64,000 nt of DNA. Source: Microbacterium gallinarum (lineage in GTDB: Bacteria > Actinomycetota > Actinomycetes > Actinomycetales > Microbacteriaceae). Of the stretch, positions 54,172-63,400 are shown piece after piece; the first letter of the stretch is position 1, and the number at the start of each line of letters is the position of its first letter. Both the position numbers and the translations under genes were made by a program. Under the pieces are notes generated by a model. It was not told the origin of the DNA, did no database searches, and worked only from the letters and a program-made list of their open reading frames with translations. The DNA lies in assembly GCF_014837165.1 (NCBI RefSeq), contig NZ_JACSPM010000001.1:153618-217617 (forward strand), in the 5' to 3' direction.

Positions 54172-55005
54172 TCATACCGCGGCGAGCACCTCGGACACGG
54201 CGCGCGGCAGCGCCTCGGCCACATCGAGCGCAGTGATCGGGCCGCCGCCGCGCTCCGCCGACGCCAGGCGGCCGGCGTGGCCGTGCAGCCACGCCCCTGC
54301 GGCGGCGAGCACGCCGAGGGACGCGGCATCCGTCCCCCGCTCTCGCGCGTTCGCGCCGGCCACGAGCGCGCCGATGACGCCGGCCAGCACGTCGCCGGTG
54401 CCCGCCGTCGCGAGCCAGGGCGTGCCCGCGGCGACCTCGATCGCGGAGCCGTCGGGCGCTGCGACGATGGTGGCCGAGCCCTTCAGCAGCACGACGGCGC
54501 CGGTGGCCTCGGCCGTCTCGACGGCTGCCGCGACGCGGTCGGGGCCGGCCGGAGCGAGGCCGAGGGACGACCGCAGCCGCGCGTGCTCGCGGTCGTGCGG
54601 CGTGAGGATGCGTGGAGCCGTGGCGTCCGCGCCGAGGTCGAGTGCCCCGGCGTCGACAACGACGGGGTCGGTGTCATGGAGGATCCCCCGCAGCGCCTCG
54701 GTCTCGCCGGCGGCGCGGGACGCGGCATCCGTCCCCGATCCGATCAGCCAGGCCTGGACCCGCCCTTCGGACGCGACCGTCTCGGGGCGCCGCGCGAGCA
54801 CGAGCGAGGTCGGGCGGTCCGGGCCGACGTAGCGGACCATGCCCAGCCCCGTGCGCCACGCGGCTTCCACGCCGAGGACGGCGGCGCCGGGGTAGGCGTC
54901 GGAGCCGGTGCGGACTCCCAGGACGCCTCGGGAATACTTGTCATCCGCGGCCGTTGGCCTCCGAAGGGCGCGTCCCGTGTCCTCCATCGTCCATGACCGC
55001 GTCAT
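54172..55005 (-). CDS. nnrD: ADP-dependent NAD(P)H-hydrate dehydratase (NnrD domain)
   Basis: Repairs hydrated NAD(P)H. 277 residues, ribokinase-like. DDKYSRGVLGVRTGSDAYPGAAVL, GSGTD, LTPHDREHARL, VLLKGSATIVAAPDG and the anion-hole motif GTPWLATAGTGDVLAGVIG are intact. The NnrE epimerase domain, often fused N-terminally, is absent. Leaderless start at 55005. Confidence 0.94.
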   Translation of the reverse strand: MTRSWTMEDTGRALRRPTAADDKYSRGVLGVRTGSDAYPGAAVLGVEAAWRTGLGMVRYVGPDRPTSLVLARRPETVASEGRVQAWLIGSGTDAASRAAGETEALRGILHDTDPVVVDAGALDLGADATAPRILTPHDREHARLRSSLGLAPAGPDRVAAAVETAEATGAVVLLKGSATIVAAPDGSAIEVAAGTPWLATAGTGDVLAGVIGALVAGANARERGTDAASLGVLAAAGAWLHGHAGRLASAERGGGPITALDVAEALPRAVSEVLAAV

Positions 55006-55017
55006 GGCGCCACCCTA
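55006..55017 (-). promoter_or_regulatory. Leaderless promoter of nnrD
   Basis: TAGGGT (minus strand, 55012-55017), six bases before the ATG at 55005; divergent from the OYE gene. Confidence 0.65.
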
Positions 55018-55036
55018 CTCGCGGAGTCTCCCCCGG

Positions 55037-56101
55037 ATGAGCATCCTCTTCACACCCCTGTCGCTGCGCGACCTCACCCTGCGCAACCGGCTCTGGGTCT
55101 CGCCGATGTGCCAGTACAGCGCGGTCGACGGTGTGCCGCAGGAGTGGCACCACACCCACCTGGCGCAGTTCGCGTCGGGCGGCGCGGGACTCGTGATCGC
55201 CGAGGCGACCGCGGTCTCCCCCGAGGGTCGCATCTCGCCCGAGGACACCGGCCTGTGGACCGACGCGCAGCGCGACGCCTGGCGCCCGATCGTCGCCGCG
55301 GTGCGTGCCCGCGGCGCCGTCGCAGGGGTTCAGCTCGCCCACGCCGGCCGCAAGGCGTCGACGTGGTCGCCGTTCTCAGGTCACCGGGGCACGGTGCCCG
55401 TGGCGGAGGGCGGGTGGCAGACCGCCGCCCCGTCGGCGATCGCGTTCGAGGGCTTCGACGAGCCCATCGCGCTCGACGCGGCAGGGATCGACCGGGTCGT
55501 CACCGACTTCGGCGCCGCCGCCCGCCGCGCCGTCGAGGCGGGGTTCGAGGTGCTCGAGATCCACGCCGCCCATGGCTACCTGCTGCACCAGTTCCTGTCG
55601 CCGCTGTCGAACCACCGAGGCGACGAGTACGGCGGGTCGCTCGAGAACCGGGCGCGCCTGCTGCTCCGGGTGATCGATGCGGTGAGGGATGCCGCGCCCG
55701 CCGCTCCACTGCTCGTGCGCTTCTCCGCCACCGACTGGGCAGAGGGCGGCTGGGACGCCGACCAGACGGCGACGGTCGCCCGCTGGGCGGCCGACCGCGG
55801 CGTGGACTTCTTCGACATCTCGAGCGGCGGACTCGTCGCACACCAGCGGATCACGACCGGACCCGGCTACCAGGTCGACCTCGCTGCCCACGTCGCGCGG
55901 GTCGCGGGCGTGCCGGTGAGCGCCGTCGGCATGATCGACGACGCCGCCCACGCCGAGAAGGTCGTCGCCGACGGCCACGCGCTGGCGGTCATGGCCGGGC
56001 GAGAGTGGCTGCGCGACCCGCACTACGGTCTGCGCGCCGCCGCCGAGCTCGGCGCCGACATCGACTACTGGCCGAAGCAGTACCTCCGCGCGCGGGCCTG
56101 A
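55037..56101 (+). CDS. Old yellow enzyme (YqjM-like NADH:flavin oxidoreductase)
   Basis: 354 residues, FMN-dependent ene-reductase. WVSPMCQYSAVDG with the FMN-contacting Cys, VQLAHAGRKAS (active-site His), EIHAAHGYLLHQFLSP, GGSLENRARLLL and AVGMIDD are the class III hallmarks. Reduces α,β-unsaturated carbonyls with NADPH. Start ATG at 55037; divergent from nnrD. A REP-like hairpin follows. Confidence 0.94.
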   Translation: MSILFTPLSLRDLTLRNRLWVSPMCQYSAVDGVPQEWHHTHLAQFASGGAGLVIAEATAVSPEGRISPEDTGLWTDAQRDAWRPIVAAVRARGAVAGVQLAHAGRKASTWSPFSGHRGTVPVAEGGWQTAAPSAIAFEGFDEPIALDAAGIDRVVTDFGAAARRAVEAGFEVLEIHAAHGYLLHQFLSPLSNHRGDEYGGSLENRARLLLRVIDAVRDAAPAAPLLVRFSATDWAEGGWDADQTATVARWAADRGVDFFDISSGGLVAHQRITTGPGYQVDLAAHVARVAGVPVSAVGMIDDAAHAEKVVADGHALAVMAGREWLRDPHYGLRAAAELGADIDYWPKQYLRARA

Positions 56102-56110
56102 CGCCCTCGC

Positions 56111-56182
56111 CGTTGAGCGAGCGCGGGGCGTCTGACGCTCCCCGGCCGTTGCGCGCACGCCTACCGCTGCGCCCGCTCAACG
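56111..56182. repeat. REP-like extragenic palindrome
   Basis: CGTTGAGCG (56111-56119) and CGCTCAACG (56174-56182) form a perfect 9-base outer stem around an inner CGGGG/CCCCG hairpin. It starts with the same CGTTGAGCGAGCG word as 9779-9791. It lies between the convergent OYE and CNNM genes and may also end transcription. Confidence 0.7.
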
Positions 56183-56199
56183 ACCGACGGATGGACGGG

Positions 56200-57258
56200 T
56201 CAGCGCCGGCCGCGACGGGTCGCGTCCTGCACCTCGCCGATGAGCTCCTCGATGATGTCCTCGAGGAACAGCACCGCGGTGGTGTCGCCCTCGGCGTTGC
56301 GGACCTGCGCGAGGTGACGCCCCGCGCGCCGCATCACGGCGAGCGCGTCCTCGAGATCGGTGGTCTCGAGGACCGGCACCATGTGGTGGATGCGCTTCGC
56401 CGGGATCGTACGCGCGACGTCGGTCGCGGCATCCGGCCCCTCCGCAGCCCTCAGGATGTCCTTGAGGTGCACGTAACCGAGCGGCGTGCCGTCGCCGTCC
56501 ACGATCACGTACCGCGAGAAGCCGTGCTTCGCGACCGCGCGCTCGATCTCGTCGGGCGTGGTCGTGTGCGGCAGCGTCACGAGGTCGGCGAGCGGCACGG
56601 CGATCTCGGCGGCCTTCTTGTCGGTGAACTCGACGGCGGCCGCGACCGTGCCGGCCGCGTCGGCGAGCACGCCCTCGATGCGCGACTGGTTCACGATCGT
56701 GGCGACCTCCTCGAGCGTGAAGGTCGAGGCAGCCTCGTCCTTCGGCTCGACACGGAACAGCCGCACCACGTGGTTGGCGATCCAGTTGAGGCTCACGATC
56801 ACGGGGTGGAACACCTTCGACACCCACACGAGCGGGGTCGCGAGCATCAGCACCGCGCGGTCGGGCACCGAGAACGCCAGGTTCTTCGGCACCATCTCGC
56901 CGAACACGACGTGCAGGTACGACACGATCAGCAGCGCGACGAAGAACGCGATCGCGTCGACCGCTCCTTCTGACCAGCCGGTGAGCGCGAGGGGCTCGGC
57001 GAGCAGGTGGTGGATCGCCGGCTCCGACACGTTCAGGATCAGCAGCGAGCAGATCGTGATGCCGAGCTGGCTCGTCGCGAGCATGAGCGTGGCGTGCTCC
57101 ATCGCGTAGAGCGCGGTCTTGGCCGACCGCGAGCCCTTCTCGGCGAGCGGCTCGATCTGCGAGCGCCGGGCGGAGATGACAGCGAACTCCGCGCCGACGA
57201 AGAAGGCGTTCGCGATGAGCAGCACCACGAGCCATGCGAGTCCGGCCCAATCGTTCAT
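56200..57258 (-). CDS. CNNM/HlyC-CorC family membrane protein (second of pair)
   Basis: 352 residues. DUF21/CNNM domain with ~3-4 TM segments (FFVGAEFAVISARRSQIEPLA; GITICSLLILNVSEPAIHHLL; FGEMVPKNLAFSVPDRAV), then two CBS motifs (~205-330). Members mediate or regulate Mg2+/Co2+ transport. The C-terminal HlyC domain is missing here. Overlaps the upstream partner by four bases. Confidence 0.92.
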   Translation of the reverse strand: MNDWAGLAWLVVLLIANAFFVGAEFAVISARRSQIEPLAEKGSRSAKTALYAMEHATLMLATSQLGITICSLLILNVSEPAIHHLLAEPLALTGWSEGAVDAIAFFVALLIVSYLHVVFGEMVPKNLAFSVPDRAVLMLATPLVWVSKVFHPVIVSLNWIANHVVRLFRVEPKDEAASTFTLEEVATIVNQSRIEGVLADAAGTVAAAVEFTDKKAAEIAVPLADLVTLPHTTTPDEIERAVAKHGFSRYVIVDGDGTPLGYVHLKDILRAAEGPDAATDVARTIPAKRIHHMVPVLETTDLEDALAVMRRAGRHLAQVRNAEGDTTAVLFLEDIIEELIGEVQDATRRGRR

Positions 57259-58586
57259 CGGCGATCACCCCCTTCCGTCGTCGCTTCGTCGTGCGGCATC
57301 GGCGTCGGGGTGAAGCGCACCCGGTCGACGCGACGGCCGTCCATGCGCTGCACCTCGATGGTCCCGTCCTCGATCTCGATCGCGTCGCCCACGACGGGGA
57401 TGCGCTCGAGCTCGCTCATGATGAATCCGCCGACCGTGTCGTAGACGTCGCCTTCGGGAATCCGGATGCCGGTGCGGTCGCGCACCTCGTCGGGTCGCAG
57501 CTCGCCCGGGAAGATGACCGAGTTCTCGGCGCGCACGATCCCGGCGCGGCGGCGGTCGTGCTCGTCGAGCACCTCGCCGACGATCTCCTCGACGAGGTCC
57601 TCGAGGGTGACGACACCGGCCGTCCCGCCGTACTCGTCGACGACGACGGCCATCTGGTATCCGCGGGCCCGCAGCTCCGAGACGAGTGCGTCGAGGTGCA
57701 CGGCCTCCGGGATCCGCAGCGGTTCGGTGGCGAGCGCGGCGGCGGGCACGTCGGTGCGCCGCTCGCGCGGCACGCTGACCGCGGCCTTGAGATGCACGAT
57801 GCCTGTGATGTCGTCCATCGAGTCGTCATAGACCGGGAAGCGGCTGTGGCCGGTACGTCGGGCGAGCTGGATGACGTCCTCGGCGGAGTCCTCGGCAGCG
57901 AGGGCGTGGATGCTGGGGCGCGGCGTCATGACGTCGGCCGCGCTGAGGCGCGCGAACGTGAGGCTGCGGTCGAGCAGCGAGGCGGTGTCCTCCTCGAGCA
58001 CGCCCGCGCTCGCGGAGCGGCGCACGAGGCTCGACAGCTCCTCGGCCGTGCGGGCGCCCGAGAGCTCCTCCTTCGGCTCGATCCCCACCGAGCGCAGCAC
58101 GCCGTTGGCGGAGCCGTTGAGCACGACGATCGCCGGACGGAAGACCGTGGTGAACGCGACCTGGAACGGCATCACGAGCTTCGCCGTCTGCCGCGGGATC
58201 GCGAGGGCGAAGTTCTTCGGCACGAGCTCGCCGATGATCATCGAGAAGATCGTGGCGACAGAGACGGCGATGACGACGGCGAGCGGGCTGACGAGCCCTT
58301 CGGGGAGTCCCCACGCCGTGAAGACCGGTCGCAGGAGGTTCGAGATCGCCGGCTCCATCGTGTAACCGGTGAGCAGCGTCGTCAGCGTGATGCCGAGCTG
58401 CGCGCTGGAGAGGTGCGTCGAGGTGATCTTCAGCGCATTGATCGTCAGCGAGAGCCGGGTCTCGCCGGCAGCCTGGCGAGCCTCGAGGTCGGCGCGGTCG
58501 AGGTTGACCAGCGCGAACTCGCTCGCGACGAAGAGGCCGGTCCCGACCGTGAGCAGGAGCCCCACGCCCAACATGACGTAATCCAT
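57255..58586 (-). CDS. CNNM/HlyC-CorC family membrane protein (first of pair)
   Basis: 443 residues from the ATG at 58586 (GTG at 58589 possible). N-terminal CNNM domain ([60 protein letters not shown]), paired CBS domains around [11 protein letters not shown] and [21 protein letters not shown], and a CorC_HlyC domain at the C-terminus. It may form a pair with the shorter protein, as in actinobacterial two-gene CNNM operons. Confidence 0.94.
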   Translation of the reverse strand: MDYVMLGVGLLLTVGTGLFVASEFALVNLDRADLEARQAAGETRLSLTINALKITSTHLSSAQLGITLTTLLTGYTMEPAISNLLRPVFTAWGLPEGLVSPLAVVIAVSVATIFSMIIGELVPKNFALAIPRQTAKLVMPFQVAFTTVFRPAIVVLNGSANGVLRSVGIEPKEELSGARTAEELSSLVRRSASAGVLEEDTASLLDRSLTFARLSAADVMTPRPSIHALAAEDSAEDVIQLARRTGHSRFPVYDDSMDDITGIVHLKAAVSVPRERRTDVPAAALATEPLRIPEAVHLDALVSELRARGYQMAVVVDEYGGTAGVVTLEDLVEEIVGEVLDEHDRRRAGIVRAENSVIFPGELRPDEVRDRTGIRIPEGDVYDTVGGFIMSELERIPVVGDAIEIEDGTIEVQRMDGRRVDRVRFTPTPMPHDEATTEGGDRR

Positions 58587-58657
58587 CACGCGTCACCCCC
58601 GATCGAACGGGAGGAGGGTCTGTGGGGCGATCGTCTGCAACTAGGAGGGTCGTCCAT
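58586..58657 (-). CDS. Possible 23-residue upstream leader peptide
   Basis: ATG at 58657 opens a 23-residue frame (MDDPPSCRRSPHRPSSRSIG...) whose TGA ends at 58586, overlapping the CNNM ATG (TGATG). A TAGACT -10 box at 58668-58673 lies ten bases upstream, so the first translated start would be this frame. It could couple translation of CNNM. Confidence 0.35.
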   Translation of the reverse strand: MDDPPSCRRSPHRPSSRSIGGDA

Positions 58658-58667
58658 TGTGCCGACA

Positions 58668-58673
58668 AGTCTA
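58668..58673 (-). promoter_or_regulatory. -10 box of the CNNM operon
   Basis: TAGACT on the minus strand, 82 bases before the CNNM ATG at 58586. Confidence 0.5.
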
Positions 58674-58770
58674 CGTCAGCGCTCGGCGCAGGCTGTAGCG
58701 CGTGTGCGCGCGACGGCGCGGATGCCGGAAACGACCGCGCGGGGTGGTCGCACGGCCCGCCTGCCCTGGC

Positions 58771-60228
58771 TCACCAGCTGACGGGGAGCGCCTTGCCCTC
58801 GTCGTAGCCTGCGGCGGACTGCAGGCCCACGCGCGCGCGGTCGTGGAACTCGGCGACCGTCGACGCGCCGGCGTAGGTGAAGGAGGAGCGCACGCCCGAC
58901 GTGATCATGTCGAGCAGGTCCTCGAGGCCCGGACGCAGGGGGTCGAGATAGATCTTCGACGACGAGATGCCCTCGGCGAAGAGCTCCTTGCGCGCGAGCT
59001 CGTACGGGTCGAGCCGCCCGAAGCGCTCGTGCACGGCCTTCGTCGAGGCCATGCCCCACGACTCCTTGTAGATGCGGCCGGCCGAGTCGGTCTGCAACTC
59101 CCCGGGCGCTTCGATCGTGCCCGCGAACCACGAGCCGATCATGACGGATGCCGCGCCCGCGGCGAGCGCGAGGGCGACGTCGCGCGGGTAGCGCACGCCT
59201 CCGTCGGCCCACACGTGCGCGCCCATGACACGCGCGGCCTCGGCCGTCTCGAGCACGGCCGAGAACTGCGGGCGGCCGACGGCGGTCATCATGCGCGTCG
59301 TGCACATGGCGCCCGGGCCTACGCCCACCTTGAGGATGTCGGCGCCGGACGTGACGAGGTCGTGCACGCCTTCGGCCGACACGATGTTGCCGGCGGCGAT
59401 CGGGATGCCGAGGTCGAGATCCGCGACGGCGCGCAGGGCGCGCAGCATCCCTTCCTGATGTCCGTGTGCGGTGTCTACCACCAGCACGTCGACGCCGGCA
59501 CCGGCGAGCGCCTGGGCCTTGGCGGCGACGTCGCCGTTGATGCCGATCGCCGCGGCGACGATGAGGCGACCCGACGCGTCGACCGCCGGCGTGTAGAGGG
59601 TGGAGCGCAGCGCGCTGCGGCGCGACAGCGTGCCGACGAGGTGGCCGTGGTCGAGCACGCAGACCGTCTCGGCATCGGCGGCGACGATCACGTCGAAGGC
59701 GTGGCGCGCGCTCTCGATGTCGACCGCGTCGACGGATGCCGTGCGCCCGCGGGTGAGGTCGCCGAGGCGTGCGTCGGGCAGGGCGGTGCCCAGGCGCGCG
59801 GCGGGCACCACGCCGAGGATGTCCTCGATGCCGATCGGGTCGTTCGAGGCGTCCGCCACGACGATCCCGTGACCGTCGGTGGCGGGCAGCAGCCGCGACG
59901 CGTCGGCGACGGTCGCATGGGGCGGCAGGACCAGCGGGGTGTCCCACGGCACCGGCTGAGCCTTGACCCACCGGATCGCGGCGTCGAGCTCCTGCAGGGG
60001 CATGTCCTGCGGCAGCACCCCCAGCCCGCCGCGGCGCGCGAGTGTCGCCGCCAGACGGGCGCCGGTGACGGAGTTCATGTTGGCCGAGACGATCGGAATC
60101 GTCGCGGTCGTCCCGTCACCCGGAGAGAGGTCGACGTCCAGCCGGCTGGTGATCGACGACCGCCGCGGGACGAGGAAGACATCGGAATACGTCAGGTCGA
60201 CGTCTGGCTGATCGCCGTAGAACTCCAT
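58771..60228 (-). CDS. guaB1: GuaB1-family GMP reductase (IMPDH-related, CBS-containing)
   Basis: 485 residues. (β/α)8 barrel with catalytic loop GVGPGAMCTTRMMT (C309), AGNIVSAEGV and WADGGVRYPRDVALALAAGA; CBS pair inserted at ~95-210. Actinobacterial GuaB1 lies apart from the true IMP dehydrogenase GuaB2 and has been shown in mycobacteria to act as GMP reductase in purine salvage. Assignment to that function here is by family. Start ATG at 60228 with TACTGT eight bases upstream. Confidence 0.9.
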   Translation of the reverse strand: MEFYGDQPDVDLTYSDVFLVPRRSSITSRLDVDLSPGDGTTATIPIVSANMNSVTGARLAATLARRGGLGVLPQDMPLQELDAAIRWVKAQPVPWDTPLVLPPHATVADASRLLPATDGHGIVVADASNDPIGIEDILGVVPAARLGTALPDARLGDLTRGRTASVDAVDIESARHAFDVIVAADAETVCVLDHGHLVGTLSRRSALRSTLYTPAVDASGRLIVAAAIGINGDVAAKAQALAGAGVDVLVVDTAHGHQEGMLRALRAVADLDLGIPIAAGNIVSAEGVHDLVTSGADILKVGVGPGAMCTTRMMTAVGRPQFSAVLETAEAARVMGAHVWADGGVRYPRDVALALAAGAASVMIGSWFAGTIEAPGELQTDSAGRIYKESWGMASTKAVHERFGRLDPYELARKELFAEGISSSKIYLDPLRPGLEDLLDMITSGVRSSFTYAGASTVAEFHDRARVGLQSAAGYDEGKALPVSW

Positions 60229-60235
60229 AGGCGCC

Positions 60236-60263
60236 AACAGTAGTGACACTTCCTGTGCAGGAA
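60236..60263. promoter_or_regulatory. guaB1 promoter with 14-base palindrome
   Basis: TTCCTG-TG-CAGGAA (60250-60263) lies just upstream of the minus-strand TACTGT -10 box (60237-60242), where a repressor or activator could bind. Confidence 0.5.
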
Positions 60264-60323
60264 ATGATGGGCGTTCTCTCAGCTGGTGAGAGGCGGGGCC
60301 GGATTCGCCGCCCCATACTGGGC

Positions 60324-60329
60324 TACGCT
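60324..60329 (+). promoter_or_regulatory. -10-like box upstream of kgd
   Basis: TACGCT. It lies eight bases before an in-frame GTG at 60338 and 78 bases before the preferred start at 60407. Confidence 0.4.
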
Positions 60330-60406
60330 TAACAGTCGTGCGGGAGGGCGCATTGCGGCTCTCGGATGCTTCCCCAATCTTCATCGATGAAAGCAGGCGA
60401 TCGAGC

Positions 60407-63400
60407 GTGTCGAGCCAGACGACGGGCATCGGAGTTTCGAACGAGGGAGAGTTCGGAGCCAACGAATGGCTCGTCGACGAACTGTACGAACAGTTCAAGA
60501 TCGACCGGAACTCCGTCGACAAGGCATGGTGGCCGGTTCTCGAGGCCTACCACCCCGTCGATGAGGAAGGCGTCGCACCGCCGCCGTCGGTGCCGACCCA
60601 GCCCGTCTCGGAGGGCGCGAATCCGTCGGCGACGGCCCCCCAGTCCAGCGAGCCCCGGCCCGTCACGGCACCGATCCCCGTGATCGGCGCCCAGCCCGTC
60701 GCCCGCACGACCGCCCGTCCGGCCGCTCCGCAGCCGATCCCGGCGCAGGCGCCCAAGGTGCAGCCGTCCGCGGTCACGGAAGGCGCGGAAGACAAGGTCA
60801 CGCCGCTGCGCGGCATGCCCAAGACGCTCGCGTCCAACATGGACGAGTCGCTCACCGTGCCCACCGCAACGAGCGTGCGCACCGTGCCGGCGAAGCTCAT
60901 GATCGACAACCGCATCGTGATCAACAACCACATGTCGCGCACCCGCGGCGGCAAGGTGAGCTTCACGCACCTCATCGGCTGGGCGATCATCCGGGCGCTC
61001 AAGGAGTTCCCCAGCCAGAACGTGTTCTACGCCGAGGTCGACGGCAAGCCCTCCGTCGTCGCCCCCGCGCACGTGAACCTCGGCATCGCGATCGACCTCC
61101 CGAAGCCCGACGGCACCCGCGCCCTGCTCGTGCCGAGCATCAAGCGCGCCGACCAGCTCTCGTTCGGCGAGTACCTCACCACCTACGAAGACCTGGTCAC
61201 CCGCGCGCGCAACAACAAGCTGACCGCCGCCGACTTCCAGGGCACGACGATCTCGCTCACCAACCCCGGCGGCATCGGCACGGTGCACTCGGTGCCGCGC
61301 CTCATGAAGGGGCAGGGATGCATCGTGGGCGCCGGTGCCCTCGAGTACCCCGCCGAGTTCCAGGGCGCGAGTGAGAAGACGCTCAACGAGATGGCGATCG
61401 GCAAGACGATCACGCTCACCAGCACGTACGACCACCGCGTCATCCAGGGCGCCGGCTCGGGCGAGTTCCTCAAGAAGGTGCACGAGCTGCTCATCGGCCA
61501 GCGCAACTTCTACGAAGACATCTTCGCCGCGCTGCGCATCCCCTACGCCCCGATCCACTGGGCCGCCGACATCAACGTCGACCTCGCCGAGCGCGTCGAC
61601 AAGACGGCGCGCGTGCAGGAGCTCATCAACGCGTTCCGGGTGCGCGGCCACCTGATGGCCGACACCGACCCGCTCGAGTACGTCCAGCGCACCCACCCCG
61701 ACCTCGAGATCGAGAGCCACGGGCTGACGTTCTGGGACCTCGACCGCGTCTTCGTCACCAACGGCTTCGGCGGCAAGCGCCAGATGAAGCTGCGCGACAT
61801 CCTCGGTGTGCTGCGCGACTCGTACTGCCGCACGATCGGCATCGAGTACATGCACATCCAGGACCCCGAGCAGCGCAAGTGGTTCCAGGACAACGTCGAG
61901 GTCAAGTACCAGAAGCCCGGCCACGCCGAGCAGCTTCGCATCCTCGACAAGCTCAACCAGGCCGAGGCGTTCGAGACCTTCCTGCAGACCAAGTACGTCG
62001 GGCAAAAGCGCTTCAGTCTCGAGGGCGGCGAGTCGCTCATCCCGATGCTCGACGAGATCCTGCAGGGAGCGGCCGAGGCGGGCCTCGACGGCGCCGCCAT
62101 CGGCATGGCCCACCGCGGCCGTCTCAACGTGCTCACCAACATCGCCGGGAAGACCTACGGTCAGGTCTTCCGCGAGTTCGAGGGCTCCGTCGCGATCGGC
62201 TCGAAGAGCGGATCGGGCGACGTGAAGTACCACCTCGGCACCGAAGGCACCTTCGTCGCCGACAGCGGCGCACAGCTTCCCGTCTACCTCGCGGCGAACC
62301 CCTCGCACCTCGAGACGGTCGACGGCGTGCTCGAGGGGATCGTCCGCGCCAAGCAGGACCGCAAGCCCATCGGCACCTTCTCATGGCTCCCGATCCTCGT
62401 GCACGGCGACGCCGCGTTCGCAGGACAGGGCGTGGTCGTCGAGACCCTGCAGATGTCGCAGCTGCGGGGTTACCGCACCGGCGGCACGGTCCACGTCGTG
62501 GTCAACAACCAGGTCGGCTTCACGACCACTCCGATCGACGCCCGCTCGTCGGTGTACGCCACCGATGTCGCCAAGTCCATCCAGGCGCCGGTCTTCCACG
62601 TGAACGGCGACGACCCCGAGGCCGTCACGCGTGTGTCGCAGCTCGCGTTCGCCTACCGCGAGCGCTTCCATCGCGACGCCGTCATCGACCTCGTCTGCTA
62701 CCGCCGCCGCGGTCACAACGAGGGCGACGACCCGTCGATGACGCAGCCCCTCATGACGAACCTCATCGAGGCGAAGCGCTCCGTCCGCCGTCTGTACACC
62801 GAGGCCCTGGTCGGTCGCGGCGACATCACCGAGGAGGAGTACGAGAAGGCCAAGCAGGACTTCCAGGGCCGCCTCGAGGTCGCATTCGCCGAGACGCACG
62901 CCGCCGAGACCGGCTCGTCGACGGTGATCGACGCGGATGCCGCGGACGAGGGGCCCGCCGCGGGCGAGCCCGATACCACCGGCGTCTCGCGCGAGGTCGT
63001 CAACCTGATCGGCGATGCCTTCGTCAACAAGCCCGAGGGCTTCACCGTCCACACCAAGCTCCAGCAGCTGCTCGACAAGCGCCTCGACATGAGCCGGAAC
63101 GGCTCGATCGACTGGGGCTTCGGCGAGCTGCTCGCCTTCGGCTCGCTGCTGCTCGAGAAGACGAACGTCCGCCTGGCCGGCCAGGACGCCCGGCGCGGCA
63201 CGTTCGTGCAGCGCCACTCGGTGCTCCACGACCGCGCCAACGGGCAGGAGTGGATCCCGCTCGCGAACCTTGCCGACGACCAGGGCCGCTTCTGGGTGTA
63301 CGACTCGCTTCTGAGCGAGTACGCCGCGATGGCGTTCGAGTACGGCTACTCGGTCGAGCGGGCCGACTCGCTCGTGTTGTGGGAGGCGCAGTTCGGCGAC

